From NCBI RefSeq assembly GCF_035593305.1, contig NZ_CP141615.1:2573722-2637721 (forward strand): a stretch of DNA of 64,000 nt, read 5' to 3'. The position numbers were made by a program, and so were the translations under genes. A model generated the notes under the pieces. The model made no database searches, was not told the DNA's origin, and saw only the letters and a list, made by a program, of their open reading frames with translations. This DNA comes from Limnochorda sp. L945t (GTDB lineage: Bacteria > Bacillota > Limnochordia > Limnochordales > Geochordaceae). This document shows, in pieces, positions 32,596-42,037 of this stretch. Position 1 is the stretch's first letter, and the number at the start of each line of letters is the position of its first letter.

Positions 32596-34327
32596 CGGGC
32601 ATCGACCCCCTGGCCGCGACCCTACCCTGCCGGGCCACCCGGTCGAGCAGGCGGCGGACCCTGTCCGCTTCGGGCATGACGCGCTCGGTCGACGGGTCGA
32701 CGGCCCTGCAGGCGCCGCCGATGATCCGGGTGACGACCTCGCCGCGCGCCTCGGGATTGTTGCGAAGGTGCGGCGCGTCGATGATGCCGGCGTGCACCGC
32801 CCGGGCGAGCGTGCCCGCGTCGGCCCACGGGTCTTTCGTCCCCTGCGGGGCCAGCTCCCGGATGGCCTCCAGGATCACCCCGGCCTCTGCGACGAGCTCC
32901 TGCTTGCGCTCCTGCACCCTGGGGTCGGCCGCCATGTCCGGAAGGCCGCCCAGCGCGTCCTTGATGGCGCCCCTGGCGATCTTGACGCTCTCCACGATCT
33001 CCGCCGGCGTGGCCGCGTGATCCGCTTCGCAGAAGGCCACCACGTGCACGATGTGCGGCCGCAGTGCCATCTGCAGCAGCACCGAGGCCCCCAGGTGCCC
33101 TTTGGCGACGAGCAGGTCGGCAGGGTGGCTGGACAGCCCGACGCGCGTCTCCCGCAGCGTGGCGAAGCGCTCGTCGTGCAGCGACTCGATCAGCTCGACC
33201 TTGGCCAGCATCTTGGCGAGGTCCATGGCCGGGGAGGTCGCCGGAGGCGTGTTGAACATGTACTGGGCCACGTAGTGGCGTACGCCGGCCGCCTTCGCGT
33301 TGTACGCGGCCAGGAACGCCATGGCCACCGCCACCGCGTCCGGCGCGTCCCGCAGGCTCCAGTGGTGCGACTCGTTCGACTCCACCGCGATGCCCCTCTG
33401 GGCGTGCCAGGCGAAGGCCTCCTGCGCCTCCCGGATGGTTTGATCCAGAGGCCGGTTGCTGCGGCCGTCCAGCGCGCTGTACCAGGTCAGGGGCACCGCT
33501 GCCCAGGCGTTGTGAATGGTCGCGGCGAGCACCTCCGCCATGCGCAGGATGTCGCGCGTGCCGCTGTAGGCCCGCAGCAGGGGATAGTTGCCCCGCCGGC
33601 TCGCCTCGTAGATGCGGCGCAGGTCCTCCTCCGTGCGGACAGGGGCTCCTCCGGCCCCGTCCTGCTCGGGATCCATCTCCTCCGGGCGGAAGAAGCACTC
33701 CTGGCAGTTTTGGTCGGTGGCGATCGAAATCACGTCCAGCACCCTCGACTCGGCGAGCTCCGCCACCCCCCGTATCGTGGCCTCGAGGTCGGGAAGGCCG
33801 AAGTGGTGCCGTAGGATGGGATAGGGCCGCTGCCACTCGACCCGCTCGGGCAGGGTCTCGGGGTATTCCACCCGGCCGTCCAGGCCGCCGTCATCGACCA
33901 CGAGAGCCCGGGTGCCCTCCACGCCGTGGTCCGATAGCGCCCGGTACAGCCGCCTCAGGTAGATGGCGGTCTCCCGGTCGTCCCCGGTGCCGTCGAATAC
34001 CCGCTCGAAGTACCCGGCTTCCCGGGCCACGGCCGCCACGGGCGGTGTACCGCCGAACAGGAAGAGACGCCCCTCCTTCAGCCCTTCCTCCTCGAGCCGG
34101 CGCCCCAGCTGCCGGAGCACGCGCCGGCCGGCCTCGGGGGTGAGACGGTAGCTCAGGGCTACCACCTCGGGCCGTTGGGTGCGGATCGCCTCGAGCAGCC
34201 TCTCCACCTTCACGGCAGGCCCCAGGAAGTGCACCGTGAAGCCTGCCTCCTGCGCCATCTGGGTGAACCGGTAAACGCCTGCCACGTGGACGCACTCGCC
34301 CACGGCGGCGGCCAGCATGCGCACCAT
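32588..34327 (-). CDS. Cobalamin-binding-domain protein, mutase-like, function unknown
   Basis: 579 residues. The first 125 or so resemble a B12-binding Rossmann fold: CVHVAGVYRFTQMAQEAG keeps the His and Gly of DxHxxG (Asp is Cys here), then PEVVALSYRLTPE and LFLFGGTPPV. The rest (about 170-480) looks like a TIM-barrel catalytic region reminiscent, weakly, of glutamate-mutase epsilon or aminomutase subunits: DVISIATDQNCQECFF, NAWAAVPLTWYSALDGR, AVESNESHHWSLRDAPDA, QYMFNTPPATSPAMDLAKML. I do not recognise an exact family. It lies between the opine-dehydrogenase-like gene (57 bases) and asnB (8-base overlap). GGGGTG precedes ATG 34327. Confidence 0.65.
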   Translation of the reverse strand: MVRMLAAAVGECVHVAGVYRFTQMAQEAGFTVHFLGPAVKVERLLEAIRTQRPEVVALSYRLTPEAGRRVLRQLGRRLEEEGLKEGRLFLFGGTPPVAAVAREAGYFERVFDGTGDDRETAIYLRRLYRALSDHGVEGTRALVVDDGGLDGRVEYPETLPERVEWQRPYPILRHHFGLPDLEATIRGVAELAESRVLDVISIATDQNCQECFFRPEEMDPEQDGAGGAPVRTEEDLRRIYEASRRGNYPLLRAYSGTRDILRMAEVLAATIHNAWAAVPLTWYSALDGRSNRPLDQTIREAQEAFAWHAQRGIAVESNESHHWSLRDAPDAVAVAMAFLAAYNAKAAGVRHYVAQYMFNTPPATSPAMDLAKMLAKVELIESLHDERFATLRETRVGLSSHPADLLVAKGHLGASVLLQMALRPHIVHVVAFCEADHAATPAEIVESVKIARGAIKDALGGLPDMAADPRVQERKQELVAEAGVILEAIRELAPQGTKDPWADAGTLARAVHAGIIDAPHLRNNPEARGEVVTRIIGGACRAVDPSTERVMPEADRVRRLLDRVARQGRVAARGSMPGV

Positions 34328-34384
34328 GTCGTCACCCCACCATCTCGATTGCTGCCGTCGTCTGGATCCACGCAACGTCTTGCC

Positions 34385-35506
34385 CTATCGGGCCTGGAGC
34401 AGACCCTCGCGCGGCTCCGGCAGCCCGGCGGTCACCATCTCGCGCAGCTCCTCGGGGCCGGCACCATGCCAGCCCAAATTGGCGAGCGTCCTCCCGCCGT
34501 GCTCCCGCAGGTCGACGCCCACCAGCTCGCAGGCCATGTCGATGACCGCGTGCATGAGCGGAGTGCGCACGCCTGCCATCCGGCCGAGCTCGGTGAGCGG
34601 TACGAGCCCCGTCGGCACGTCTTCCAGCAGGTAGCGGTGATGCAGCGTCGTGGGCGCCATCACCCCGGCGTACGCCGGGTTGGCCGCCACCAGGGACTCG
34701 AGCGTGCGAAGCGAGCGCGGCAGGCCGTAGCTTTGCCGCAGCCACGACTCGACCGGTTCGGCCTGCACGCCCCAGGCCCGGGCCACGGCGAGCCGCTCCC
34801 GGTCGAGGCCCCGCACCAGCGACGCCACCGCCGGGGTGATCCCCTCACGGTAGTACTCGAACGACTGCCCCGACTGGATCCGCCCCGCGTTGAGCACCAT
34901 GGGCGCCGGGTGGAACATCGCGCCGATGTTGTTGAGGCTCGTCACGAGCACGCTTCTCGCCGGCACGCACCGGCCCAGGTAGCGCATCAACGCCAGCGCT
35001 TCCCCGACGTGCCAGGGCGGGATGGCCGCCAGGCGCACCCGGCGCTTGAGCCCGCTGACGCGCACGCGCCCCGGCGCAGGGCTCCTGCTGGTGTACAAGA
35101 GCGTGTCGGTCTCCGCCACCGCCCGCACGCAGGTGCCCAGGCGCTGGAGACGGCTGGCGAACTCCAGAGCCCCGAGGGTGCGGCCCGGATGCAGGATGAC
35201 CACGTGATGCGCGTCCAGGAACGGGGCCATCCGCTCGGCGAGCTCCCCATGAGCGGTGGCCGGCGTGGTCACGATGACCACGTCCACATTGCGCAGCTCG
35301 TCGAAGCCCGTCGAGGCGCGCGCGATGGGCGCGACGCCCTGCCAGATGCCTTCGACCTCGATGACGGGCCGCTCCAACAGCGGCCGTAGCCGGTCGGCGC
35401 TGCGGTTGATGAGCACCGGGCGCATGCCTATCCGGCTGAGGCTCACGGCCGTGGCCAGCCCTCCGGGACCGGCTCCTACCACGGCCACTCGGACCATCGG
35501 TACCAT
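34385..35506 (-). CDS. Opine (octopine/nopaline)-dehydrogenase-family protein
   Basis: 373 residues. N-terminal NAD(P) Rossmann fold VAVVGAGPGGLATAVSLSRI (about 7-26), DVVIVTTPATAHGELAERM, and a C-terminal octopine/nopaline dehydrogenase domain (about 185-345) with LNNIGAMFHPAPMVLNAGRI, whose His is the expected catalytic residue, and a FEYYREGITPAVASLVRGLD helix. Family enzymes reductively condense an amino acid with a 2-keto acid, or run in reverse. Start ATG 35506 has GGGAGG 12 bases upstream; ATG 35497 is an alternative. First gene of the operon led by the c-di-AMP riboswitch, with a 5' leader of about 470 bases. Confidence 0.82.
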   Translation of the reverse strand: MVPMVRVAVVGAGPGGLATAVSLSRIGMRPVLINRSADRLRPLLERPVIEVEGIWQGVAPIARASTGFDELRNVDVVIVTTPATAHGELAERMAPFLDAHHVVILHPGRTLGALEFASRLQRLGTCVRAVAETDTLLYTSRSPAPGRVRVSGLKRRVRLAAIPPWHVGEALALMRYLGRCVPARSVLVTSLNNIGAMFHPAPMVLNAGRIQSGQSFEYYREGITPAVASLVRGLDRERLAVARAWGVQAEPVESWLRQSYGLPRSLRTLESLVAANPAYAGVMAPTTLHHRYLLEDVPTGLVPLTELGRMAGVRTPLMHAVIDMACELVGVDLREHGGRTLANLGWHGAGPEELREMVTAGLPEPREGLLQAR

Positions 35507-35730
35507 GGCTGTCGTGCCGCCTCCCTCGTGGAGATGGAGTCGCCAGAGCGGCAAACGAGACTCGGCCGAAAGCCGGACACCTTCCCGCCCGCGCGCTCCC
35601 GCGCTGGGTCACGTCGCCGGGAGGGCGCGCGAACGCAGGCGTCCTGGCGAGGGAGCCCGGCTCGGGTGAGACGAAGCGGTCCGGAGGTTAGAAAGCAGCG
35701 ATCCATGCCACGCCGGGCCCACCTCCTCCT
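35507..35730 (-). other. Leader between riboswitch and opine-dehydrogenase-like gene
   Basis: 224 bases without a convincing gene. It contains the hairpin GCGCGC...TCCCG / CGGGAGCGCGC (about 35596-35633), which has no U-tract. An expression platform should lie here, but I could not identify an obvious terminator or anti-SD pairing. Confidence 0.4.
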
Positions 35731-35915
35731 CCCACGCTTGCGGGGTTAGCTGACGGGCTCGGATCGAAGGAGTCTGACCCGTCCGGCCGGCACCCGGGGT
35801 GACGACCCCGGATGAGGGAGGATGCCGTCGTGCCGGCCAGATTCGCCCCGGTAACGGAGTGGGTCCCCCGCTTCCCCGGAAGCCCCAGGGCATCCGGAGA
35901 ATTCAGCGTTCAAGT
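35731..35915 (-). ncRNA. Cyclic di-AMP riboswitch (ydaO-yuaA class)
   Basis: Read on the minus strand, the sequence carries the class's conserved blocks in order: GGGGAAGCGGGGGACCCA, then GGGGCGAATC, a long GC stem (CTGGCCGGC pairing with GCCGGCCGG), ACGGGTCAGACTCCTTCGAT, CCGAGCCCGTCAGCTAACC and CCGCAAGCGTGGG; ACGC near the 5' end pairs with GCGT near the 3' end to close P1. These match the ydaO/rpfA consensus (compare the well-known GGGG-UAAUC and CCCGACAGCUAAC elements). In other bacteria this class usually turns genes off when c-di-AMP is high and controls osmolyte, potassium and cell-wall genes. Here it heads the opine-dehydrogenase/B12/asnB operon. Confidence 0.9.
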
Positions 35916-35979
35916 GGGCCGGTCGGCCTGTCATCGGCCAACCGCTGGCGCTATTAGGTTGTAGGAGCCATCTGCCCGT

Positions 35980-36009
35980 AGTCTAGCAGGGCTCGAAACG
36001 CGATGTCAA
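35980..36009 (-). promoter_or_regulatory. Promoter of the riboswitch-led operon
   Basis: On the minus strand TTGACA (36009-36004) and TAGACT (35985-35980) are separated by 18 bases. Transcription would begin near 35973, about 58 bases before the riboswitch core. Confidence 0.75.
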
Positions 36010-36165
36010 GCGCAGCTCGTGCGTTCCCACTACGGGCTGTCCATGGTCGGTGTGGTCTCACAGGCTCGCTCGAGCGCTTTCTTGCTCGTCGGCACGCCCA
36101 CACACGACCCGTTTGGGATGGGCGACCCTGTCCGCCGGGGCCCGGCTGCGAAGACCGGCCTGAGG

Positions 36166-36171
36166 TACAAT
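36166..36171 (+). promoter_or_regulatory. Possible -10 box of the gamma-glutamyltransferase gene
   Basis: TACAAT at 36166-36171, 80 bases before the GTG start. No good -35 hexamer is seen 16-18 bases upstream, so this is tentative. Confidence 0.35.
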
Positions 36172-36251
36172 GGTGCCGTTACCGTGGTGCTGTCGTTCGG
36201 CGTGGCTGCCCGCTCGCAGCCGTCGCCCGCCAGGCAGGGAGGTCACGGAAC

Positions 36252-37874
<1,623 letters not shown>

Positions 37875-37890
37875 CCACCGGAGGCGACCG

Positions 37891-38643
37891 CTACGGCCGC
37901 CTGAAGACTGCCACGAGCCTCCGGGACTCCAGGGTCAGCGGCTCTTCCCCGTTGAGCGTCCCGTACGCCCCCGCCAGCTCGAAACCGACCTCCCTGGCCA
38001 TCCTGGCCAGCTCCACCAGGCTGTACTGGCGGATGGAGAAGCGGCGGCGCTCCACCCGGCCGCCGTCCAGGATGACGACCCGGTCCGTCTCGGTGCGGTC
38101 GGTGAGCACGTTGTACCGTACCCTCTCCAGCGTGAAGGCACCCGGTGTCTCCACCCAGACCTGCTCGCTCCCCGACCGGATCAGCCAGTACTTGTGGATC
38201 ATCTCCATCACGAGCCGGCCGCCCGGCCGCAGGCTCTCGTAAAACGCCGCCATCACCCGGGCGTCCTCCGCCTCGTCTTCCAGGTACCCGAAAGAGCTGA
38301 ACAGGTTGATGGCCACGTCGAACGCCTGCGGCCGCCGGAAGTCGCGCATGTCCTGGCGCACCCACTCGACGGCCTCCTCGCGCAGCCCCGCCTCCTCCGC
38401 CCGCCTGCGCGCCACGTCGAGCAGGTAGGCCGACAGGTCGACCCCGGTCACCCGGTACCCGCGGCGGGCGAGCTCGATGGAGTGGCGCCCCTGCCCGCAC
38501 GGCATGTCCAGGATGTCGGCCGGCGGGCTCAGCTCCAGCAGCCGCTCGAGGCCATCCACCTGCTCGGAGGTGTACTCCGCGGTCAGGAGCGGGTCATAGG
38601 TCGCGAGGTACGTCTCGTCGAAGAGTTCCTCGTACCAGGCCAT
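37891..38643 (-). CDS. SAM-dependent methyltransferase, class I
   Basis: 250 residues. Rossmann-like fold with the SAM-binding motif ILDMPCGQGRHSIELARRGY, then TGVDLSAYLLDVARRRA, WVRQDMRDF and AINLFSSFGYLED; GRLVMEMIHKYWLIR is post-motif III. The C-terminal half forms a beta-rich substrate region (TDRVVILDGGRVERRRFSIR). Such FSSFGY proteins act on small molecules or proteins, but no substrate can be named. It lies downstream of ttuA on the same strand (30 bases) and converges with the gamma-glutamyltransferase gene. Confidence 0.85.
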   Translation of the reverse strand: MAWYEELFDETYLATYDPLLTAEYTSEQVDGLERLLELSPPADILDMPCGQGRHSIELARRGYRVTGVDLSAYLLDVARRRAEEAGLREEAVEWVRQDMRDFRRPQAFDVAINLFSSFGYLEDEAEDARVMAAFYESLRPGGRLVMEMIHKYWLIRSGSEQVWVETPGAFTLERVRYNVLTDRTETDRVVILDGGRVERRRFSIRQYSLVELARMAREVGFELAGAYGTLNGEEPLTLESRRLVAVFRRP

Positions 38644-38673
38644 GGCGCACCTGCCTTCGCTGGGGCTTTGCCG

Positions 38674-39606
38674 TCACCGGCCGTTCCCCGAGGAGGCGCT
38701 CCTCCCCGAGGCTGCGGCCCTGGCCCGCTCCGTCAACCGGCAAAAGGCGCATACCTCGCCGGGGGTCGGTTCGCCGCAGACACGGCACGCCTGCAGCCGC
38801 ACGGGCTCCTTGGGGAAGTGGCGCCGGCCCCGCTCGTAGAAGCCGAAGACGAACTGCTGCTTGGTGCCCGGCGCCACGTGCTCCAGGCGGTTGAGCACCT
38901 CCTTGTACAGGTGAGAGGTGGCACCGGCCGCCATGGGGCACTCGTCCACCTCGTAGTCGATCCCCTGAAGCACGGCGTAGGCGGCCACTTCCCGCTCGGC
39001 CAGGCGCACCAGCGGCTTCACCTTCTTCACCAGCCCCTCTTCGGTCGCCGGCATGACCGCCGACTGGCGGGCCATGTAGTCGAGCTGCCAGTGGAGGACG
39101 TTGCCGAGCAGCGTGGCGGCCTCGTCGTCCAGGTTGTGTCCCGTCGCCACCACGGTGTAGCCGTGCTCCCGGGCGAAGCGGTTGAACAGGTGCCGCTTGG
39201 TCATGCCGCACGCCGAGCAGGGGATGCGGCGGGTGCGCCGGGCGAGCTCCCCGATGCCGAACCCGATCTCCTCGGCGACGGAGACCACGTGCAGGGTCAG
39301 CCCCCGCTCCCCGGCGAACGCCCGGGTCCTGGCCGCCGACTCCTCCGAGTACGCTCCGATCCCGAGCTGGACGTGCAGCCCGTCGGGCCGGTATCCCAGG
39401 CGGTGGAGGATGTCCCACAGCGCCAGGCTGTCCTTACCGCCCGAGACGGCCACCAGGATCCGGTCGTCGGGGGCGAGCATCCCCTCGTCCTCGATGGCCC
39501 GCTGCACCTGGCGCAGCACGTGTTCCACGAAGTGGTCCCGGCAAAACGCGGCGTGATGGCGAGACACCTCGACCACCGCCGGGCCGCGGCACTTGACGCA
39601 CTTCAT
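38674..39606 (-). CDS. ttuA: tRNA 2-thiouridine synthase TtuA (TtcA/TtuA family)
   Basis: 310 residues. N-terminal zinc finger Cys3, Cys6, Cys22, His25; ATP-PPi loop VAVSGGKDS (52-60); catalytic/iron-sulfur cysteines in PCSACG (Cys130, Cys133) and Cys223 in DECPMA; TGHNLDDEAATLLGN; C-terminal zinc finger CRVCGEPTPGEVCAFC. In Thermus TtuA adenylates U54 of the tRNA T-loop and makes 2-thioribothymidine, which stabilises tRNA at high temperature, using a [4Fe-4S] cluster and the sulfur carrier TtuB. The two zinc fingers distinguish it from TtcA. A ubiquitin-like carrier gene lies directly upstream (42 bases), which supports the call. Confidence 0.9.
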   Translation of the reverse strand: MKCVKCRGPAVVEVSRHHAAFCRDHFVEHVLRQVQRAIEDEGMLAPDDRILVAVSGGKDSLALWDILHRLGYRPDGLHVQLGIGAYSEESAARTRAFAGERGLTLHVVSVAEEIGFGIGELARRTRRIPCSACGMTKRHLFNRFAREHGYTVVATGHNLDDEAATLLGNVLHWQLDYMARQSAVMPATEEGLVKKVKPLVRLAEREVAAYAVLQGIDYEVDECPMAAGATSHLYKEVLNRLEHVAPGTKQQFVFGFYERGRRHFPKEPVRLQACRVCGEPTPGEVCAFCRLTERARAAASGRSASSGNGR

Positions 39607-39648
39607 CCGATGGCACCACCGCTTCTCACGACCCCTTGGGCGCCGGCT

Positions 39649-39849
39649 TCAGCGGCCGCCCGACAAGGCAGGCCGTACCTCGATCTCGTCGGCGTCTTCC
39701 ACGACGCTGTCCCGGGTGAGGAGGCTCTGCCCCCGGATGACGATGACCGTCTCGGGGTTGATGCGCAGCTCTTCCAGGATGCTCTGAACCGTACGCGGTC
39801 CTCGCATCACGTGCTCCTGCCGTTTGGGAATGCGGATGAGCACTTTCAA
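39649..39849 (-). CDS. ttuB: Ubiquitin-like sulfur carrier protein (ThiS/MoaD/TtuB type)
   Basis: 66 residues from a TTG start with GGAGGG about 10 bases upstream; the ATG at codon 15 would remove the first beta strand. A beta-grasp pattern is visible: KVLIRIP, VQSILEELRINPETVIVIRG, a short loop, then VVEDADEIEVRPAL. The C-terminus is SGGR, so the Gly-Gly pair needed for thiocarboxylation is followed by one Arg instead of being terminal. It would carry activated sulfur to TtuA after activation by an E1-like enzyme not in the window. Its start is divergent from folE. Confidence 0.82.
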   Translation of the reverse strand: MKVLIRIPKRQEHVMRGPRTVQSILEELRINPETVIVIRGQSLLTRDSVVEDADEIEVRPALSGGR

Positions 39850-39921
39850 GAGCCCGCCTCCCTCCTTCTGGCGATTCAAACAATAGCCTTCATCACCTGG
39901 CCCGTCAAACGAGCCGTGGCG

Positions 39922-39930
39922 TGCTACAAT
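39922..39930 (+). promoter_or_regulatory. Extended -10 promoter for folE
   Basis: TGCTACAAT at 39922-39930 is an extended -10 element (TG-N-TACAAT). There is no clear -35, as is common for extended -10 promoters. Predicted start of transcription near 39937. Confidence 0.55.
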
Positions 39931-39979
39931 GCCTTGTCCGGCCGAGACGAGGGGGCGGGTGGGAGGCGTCACGAGCACG

Positions 39980-40606
39980 ATGGACACCGCCATGGAAGCG
40001 ACCACCGGAGGCCGAGGGGCCGGGTCCAGGCAGCCGCCCGGGCTGAAGCGGCGGCTCAGGCGGCTGGAGGAAGCCGTGAAAACCATCCTGGCCAACATCG
40101 GCGAGGATCCGGGCCGCCCGGGCCTGGCCCAGACGCCTGAACGGGTGGCCCGCATGTACCTGGAGCTCTTCTCCGGGCTCGGCTCCGATCCGGCCGAGCA
40201 GCTCACCGTGCTCGAGGAGGAAGGAGCCGGGGATCTGGTGATCGTGCGCGACATCCCCCTCTACTCGATGTGCGAGCACCACCTGATCCCGTTCATCGGG
40301 CGCGCCCACGTGGCGTACCTGCCCGACCAGGGGCGCATCACCGGGCTTTCCAAGATTGCACGCCTCGTGGAGGGTTATGCGCGCCGGCCGCAGGTACAGG
40401 AGCGCCTGACCCGCCAGCTCGCCGACGCCATCGAGGCGCGCCTTGCGCCGCGCGGCGTGGCGGTGGTCGTGGAGGCGGAGCACCTGTGCATGGTCATGCG
40501 CGGCGTGCGGGCTCACGGCTCTCGAGTCGTGACGGTGGCGGTGCGCGGGCTGTTCGCCTCGGATCCTGCCGAGCGGGAACAGGTCATCGCCCAGCTGCGC
40601 TCCTGA
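39980..40606 (+). CDS. folE: GTP cyclohydrolase I
   Basis: 208 residues; converts GTP to dihydroneopterin triphosphate, first step of folate (and queuosine) synthesis. Conserved residues: [20 protein letters not shown], zinc ligands Cys98 and His101 in [12 protein letters not shown] and Cys170 in [10 protein letters not shown], plus [20 protein letters not shown]. The N-terminal 20 residues are low complexity. ATG 39980 has GGGAGG 13 bases upstream; GTG 39959, with a closer GAGGGG, is an alternative start. The folate role is family knowledge; no other folate gene is nearby. Confidence 0.94.
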   Translation: MDTAMEATTGGRGAGSRQPPGLKRRLRRLEEAVKTILANIGEDPGRPGLAQTPERVARMYLELFSGLGSDPAEQLTVLEEEGAGDLVIVRDIPLYSMCEHHLIPFIGRAHVAYLPDQGRITGLSKIARLVEGYARRPQVQERLTRQLADAIEARLAPRGVAVVVEAEHLCMVMRGVRAHGSRVVTVAVRGLFASDPAEREQVIAQLRS

Positions 40607-40658
40607 GGCGTGCTGTCCCGCGCGGGCGCTTCACGGCCCGCGCACCGGCGCCGCCGGC

Positions 40659-41987
40659 TCAGCCTGCGGCTGCGGCGAACGCTGCCCGGGCAGCCTCCGT
40701 CACTTCGCCGGTGACCCGCTCGTCGTGGGCCGTGGACAGGAAGATGGCCTCCAGCATGGCCGGGGCCAGGTGCACCCCGCGCTCCAGCATGGCGTGGAAA
40801 AAGCGCGCGTAAGCGCCGGCGTCGCCTTCCTGCGCCTCGGTGAAGTCCTGGGGCGCCTGGGCGCGAAACGATAATCCCAGCATCGCGCCGACCTGGACGA
40901 CGGAGACGCAGGCCCCGGCCTCCTTCGCTGCCTGGCGCAGCCCGTCCGCCAGCCGCCGCGCACGGGCCTCCAGGCACTCGTAGATCCCTTCCTCCCTCTG
41001 GAGTTCCCGGAGCGTCGCAAGCCCCGCCGCGACCGCGATGGGGTTGCCCGAGAGGGTGCCGGCCTGGTACACGGGACCCTGCGGGGCGACCAGCTCCATG
41101 AGCTCCCGGCGGCCCGCGTACGCGCCGGCGGGAAGCCCACCCCCCATGATCTTGCCGAGGCAGGTGAGATCCGGTTGGACGCCGAAGCGGCCCTGCGCTC
41201 CGCTCCATCCCACCCGGAAGCCCGTGATGACCTCGTCGAAGATCAGCAGGCTCCCGTTACGGCGCGTGATGGCGCGCAGGCCCTCCAGGAAACCCGGTTT
41301 GGGCAGGACGACCCCCATGTTGGCGGCCACCGGCTCCACGATCACGGCGGCGATCTCCTGGCCCCAGCGGGAAAAGAGCGCCTCCACGTCTTCGAGGTGA
41401 TTGTAACGTGCAAGCAGCGTCTCACCGGCCGCGCCGGGGCTCACTCCGGGGGAGGCCGGCGAGACGGAGGTTGCTCCCGCCCAGGTGGGGGCTGCTCCTC
41501 CGCCGGCCGAGTACAGGGCCGCCCCGGAGCCGGCCTTGACCAGCATCGCATCCGAGTGGCCGTGGTAGCACCCCTCGAACTTCACCACGTAGCGGCGGCC
41601 GGTCGCTGCCCGGCTCAACCGCACGGCGCTCATGACGGCCTCGGTGCCGGAGTTGACCAGCCTCACCATCTCGACGGACGGTAGCGCCGAGGCGATCAGC
41701 TCGGCGAGCTCCACCTCGGCGGTGGTCGGCATCCCGAAGCTGGTGCCCGACGCGGCGGCCCGCTGCACCGCCTCCACGACGGCCGGGTGGGCGTGGCCCA
41801 GGATGAGCGCCCCCCACGACTGCACCAGGTCCACGTAGCGGCGGCCGCTCACGTCCCAGACGTAAGGCCCCTCGCCTCGTGCGGCGAACACCGGGGTACC
41901 CCCTACCGCCCGAAACGCCCGGACCGGGCTGTTGACGCCACCCGGCATGACTCTGCGGGCTCGTTCCCACCACTGTGGGGTTTCCAC
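40659..41987 (-). CDS. hemL: Glutamate-1-semialdehyde 2,1-aminomutase
   Basis: 442 residues, PLP enzyme converting glutamate-1-semialdehyde to 5-aminolevulinate. Typical blocks: MPGGVNSPVRAFRAVGG, SWGALILGHAHPAV, NSGTEAVMSAVRLSRAATGR, GCYHGHSD, LLIFDEVITGFRVG (Asp251) and CLGKIMGGGLPAGAY with the PLP Lys279. A Gly/Ala/Pro-rich stretch (about 153-187) is slightly longer than usual. GTG 41987 with GGGAGGGGG upstream. Last gene of the heme operon; follows hemB by 50 bases. Confidence 0.95.
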   Translation of the reverse strand: METPQWWERARRVMPGGVNSPVRAFRAVGGTPVFAARGEGPYVWDVSGRRYVDLVQSWGALILGHAHPAVVEAVQRAAASGTSFGMPTTAEVELAELIASALPSVEMVRLVNSGTEAVMSAVRLSRAATGRRYVVKFEGCYHGHSDAMLVKAGSGAALYSAGGGAAPTWAGATSVSPASPGVSPGAAGETLLARYNHLEDVEALFSRWGQEIAAVIVEPVAANMGVVLPKPGFLEGLRAITRRNGSLLIFDEVITGFRVGWSGAQGRFGVQPDLTCLGKIMGGGLPAGAYAGRRELMELVAPQGPVYQAGTLSGNPIAVAAGLATLRELQREEGIYECLEARARRLADGLRQAAKEAGACVSVVQVGAMLGLSFRAQAPQDFTEAQEGDAGAYARFFHAMLERGVHLAPAMLEAIFLSTAHDERVTGEVTEAARAAFAAAAG

Positions 41988-42037
41988 GCGCGTCCCCCTC
42001 CCCGCCGTGCGGCTTCTCCCCCTCGGCGGCGCGGGCT

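Noticed and set aside
35507-36251. T-box or cobalamin riboswitch upstream of the asnB/B12 operon
   Set aside because: No AGGGTGGNACCGCG T-box core and no B12-box were found; the RNA matches the c-di-AMP class instead.
36003-36251. Upstream extension of the gamma-glutamyltransferase frame
   Set aside because: No SD, no similarity to the family, and it would include the opposite-strand -35 box; GTG 36252 has a good SD.
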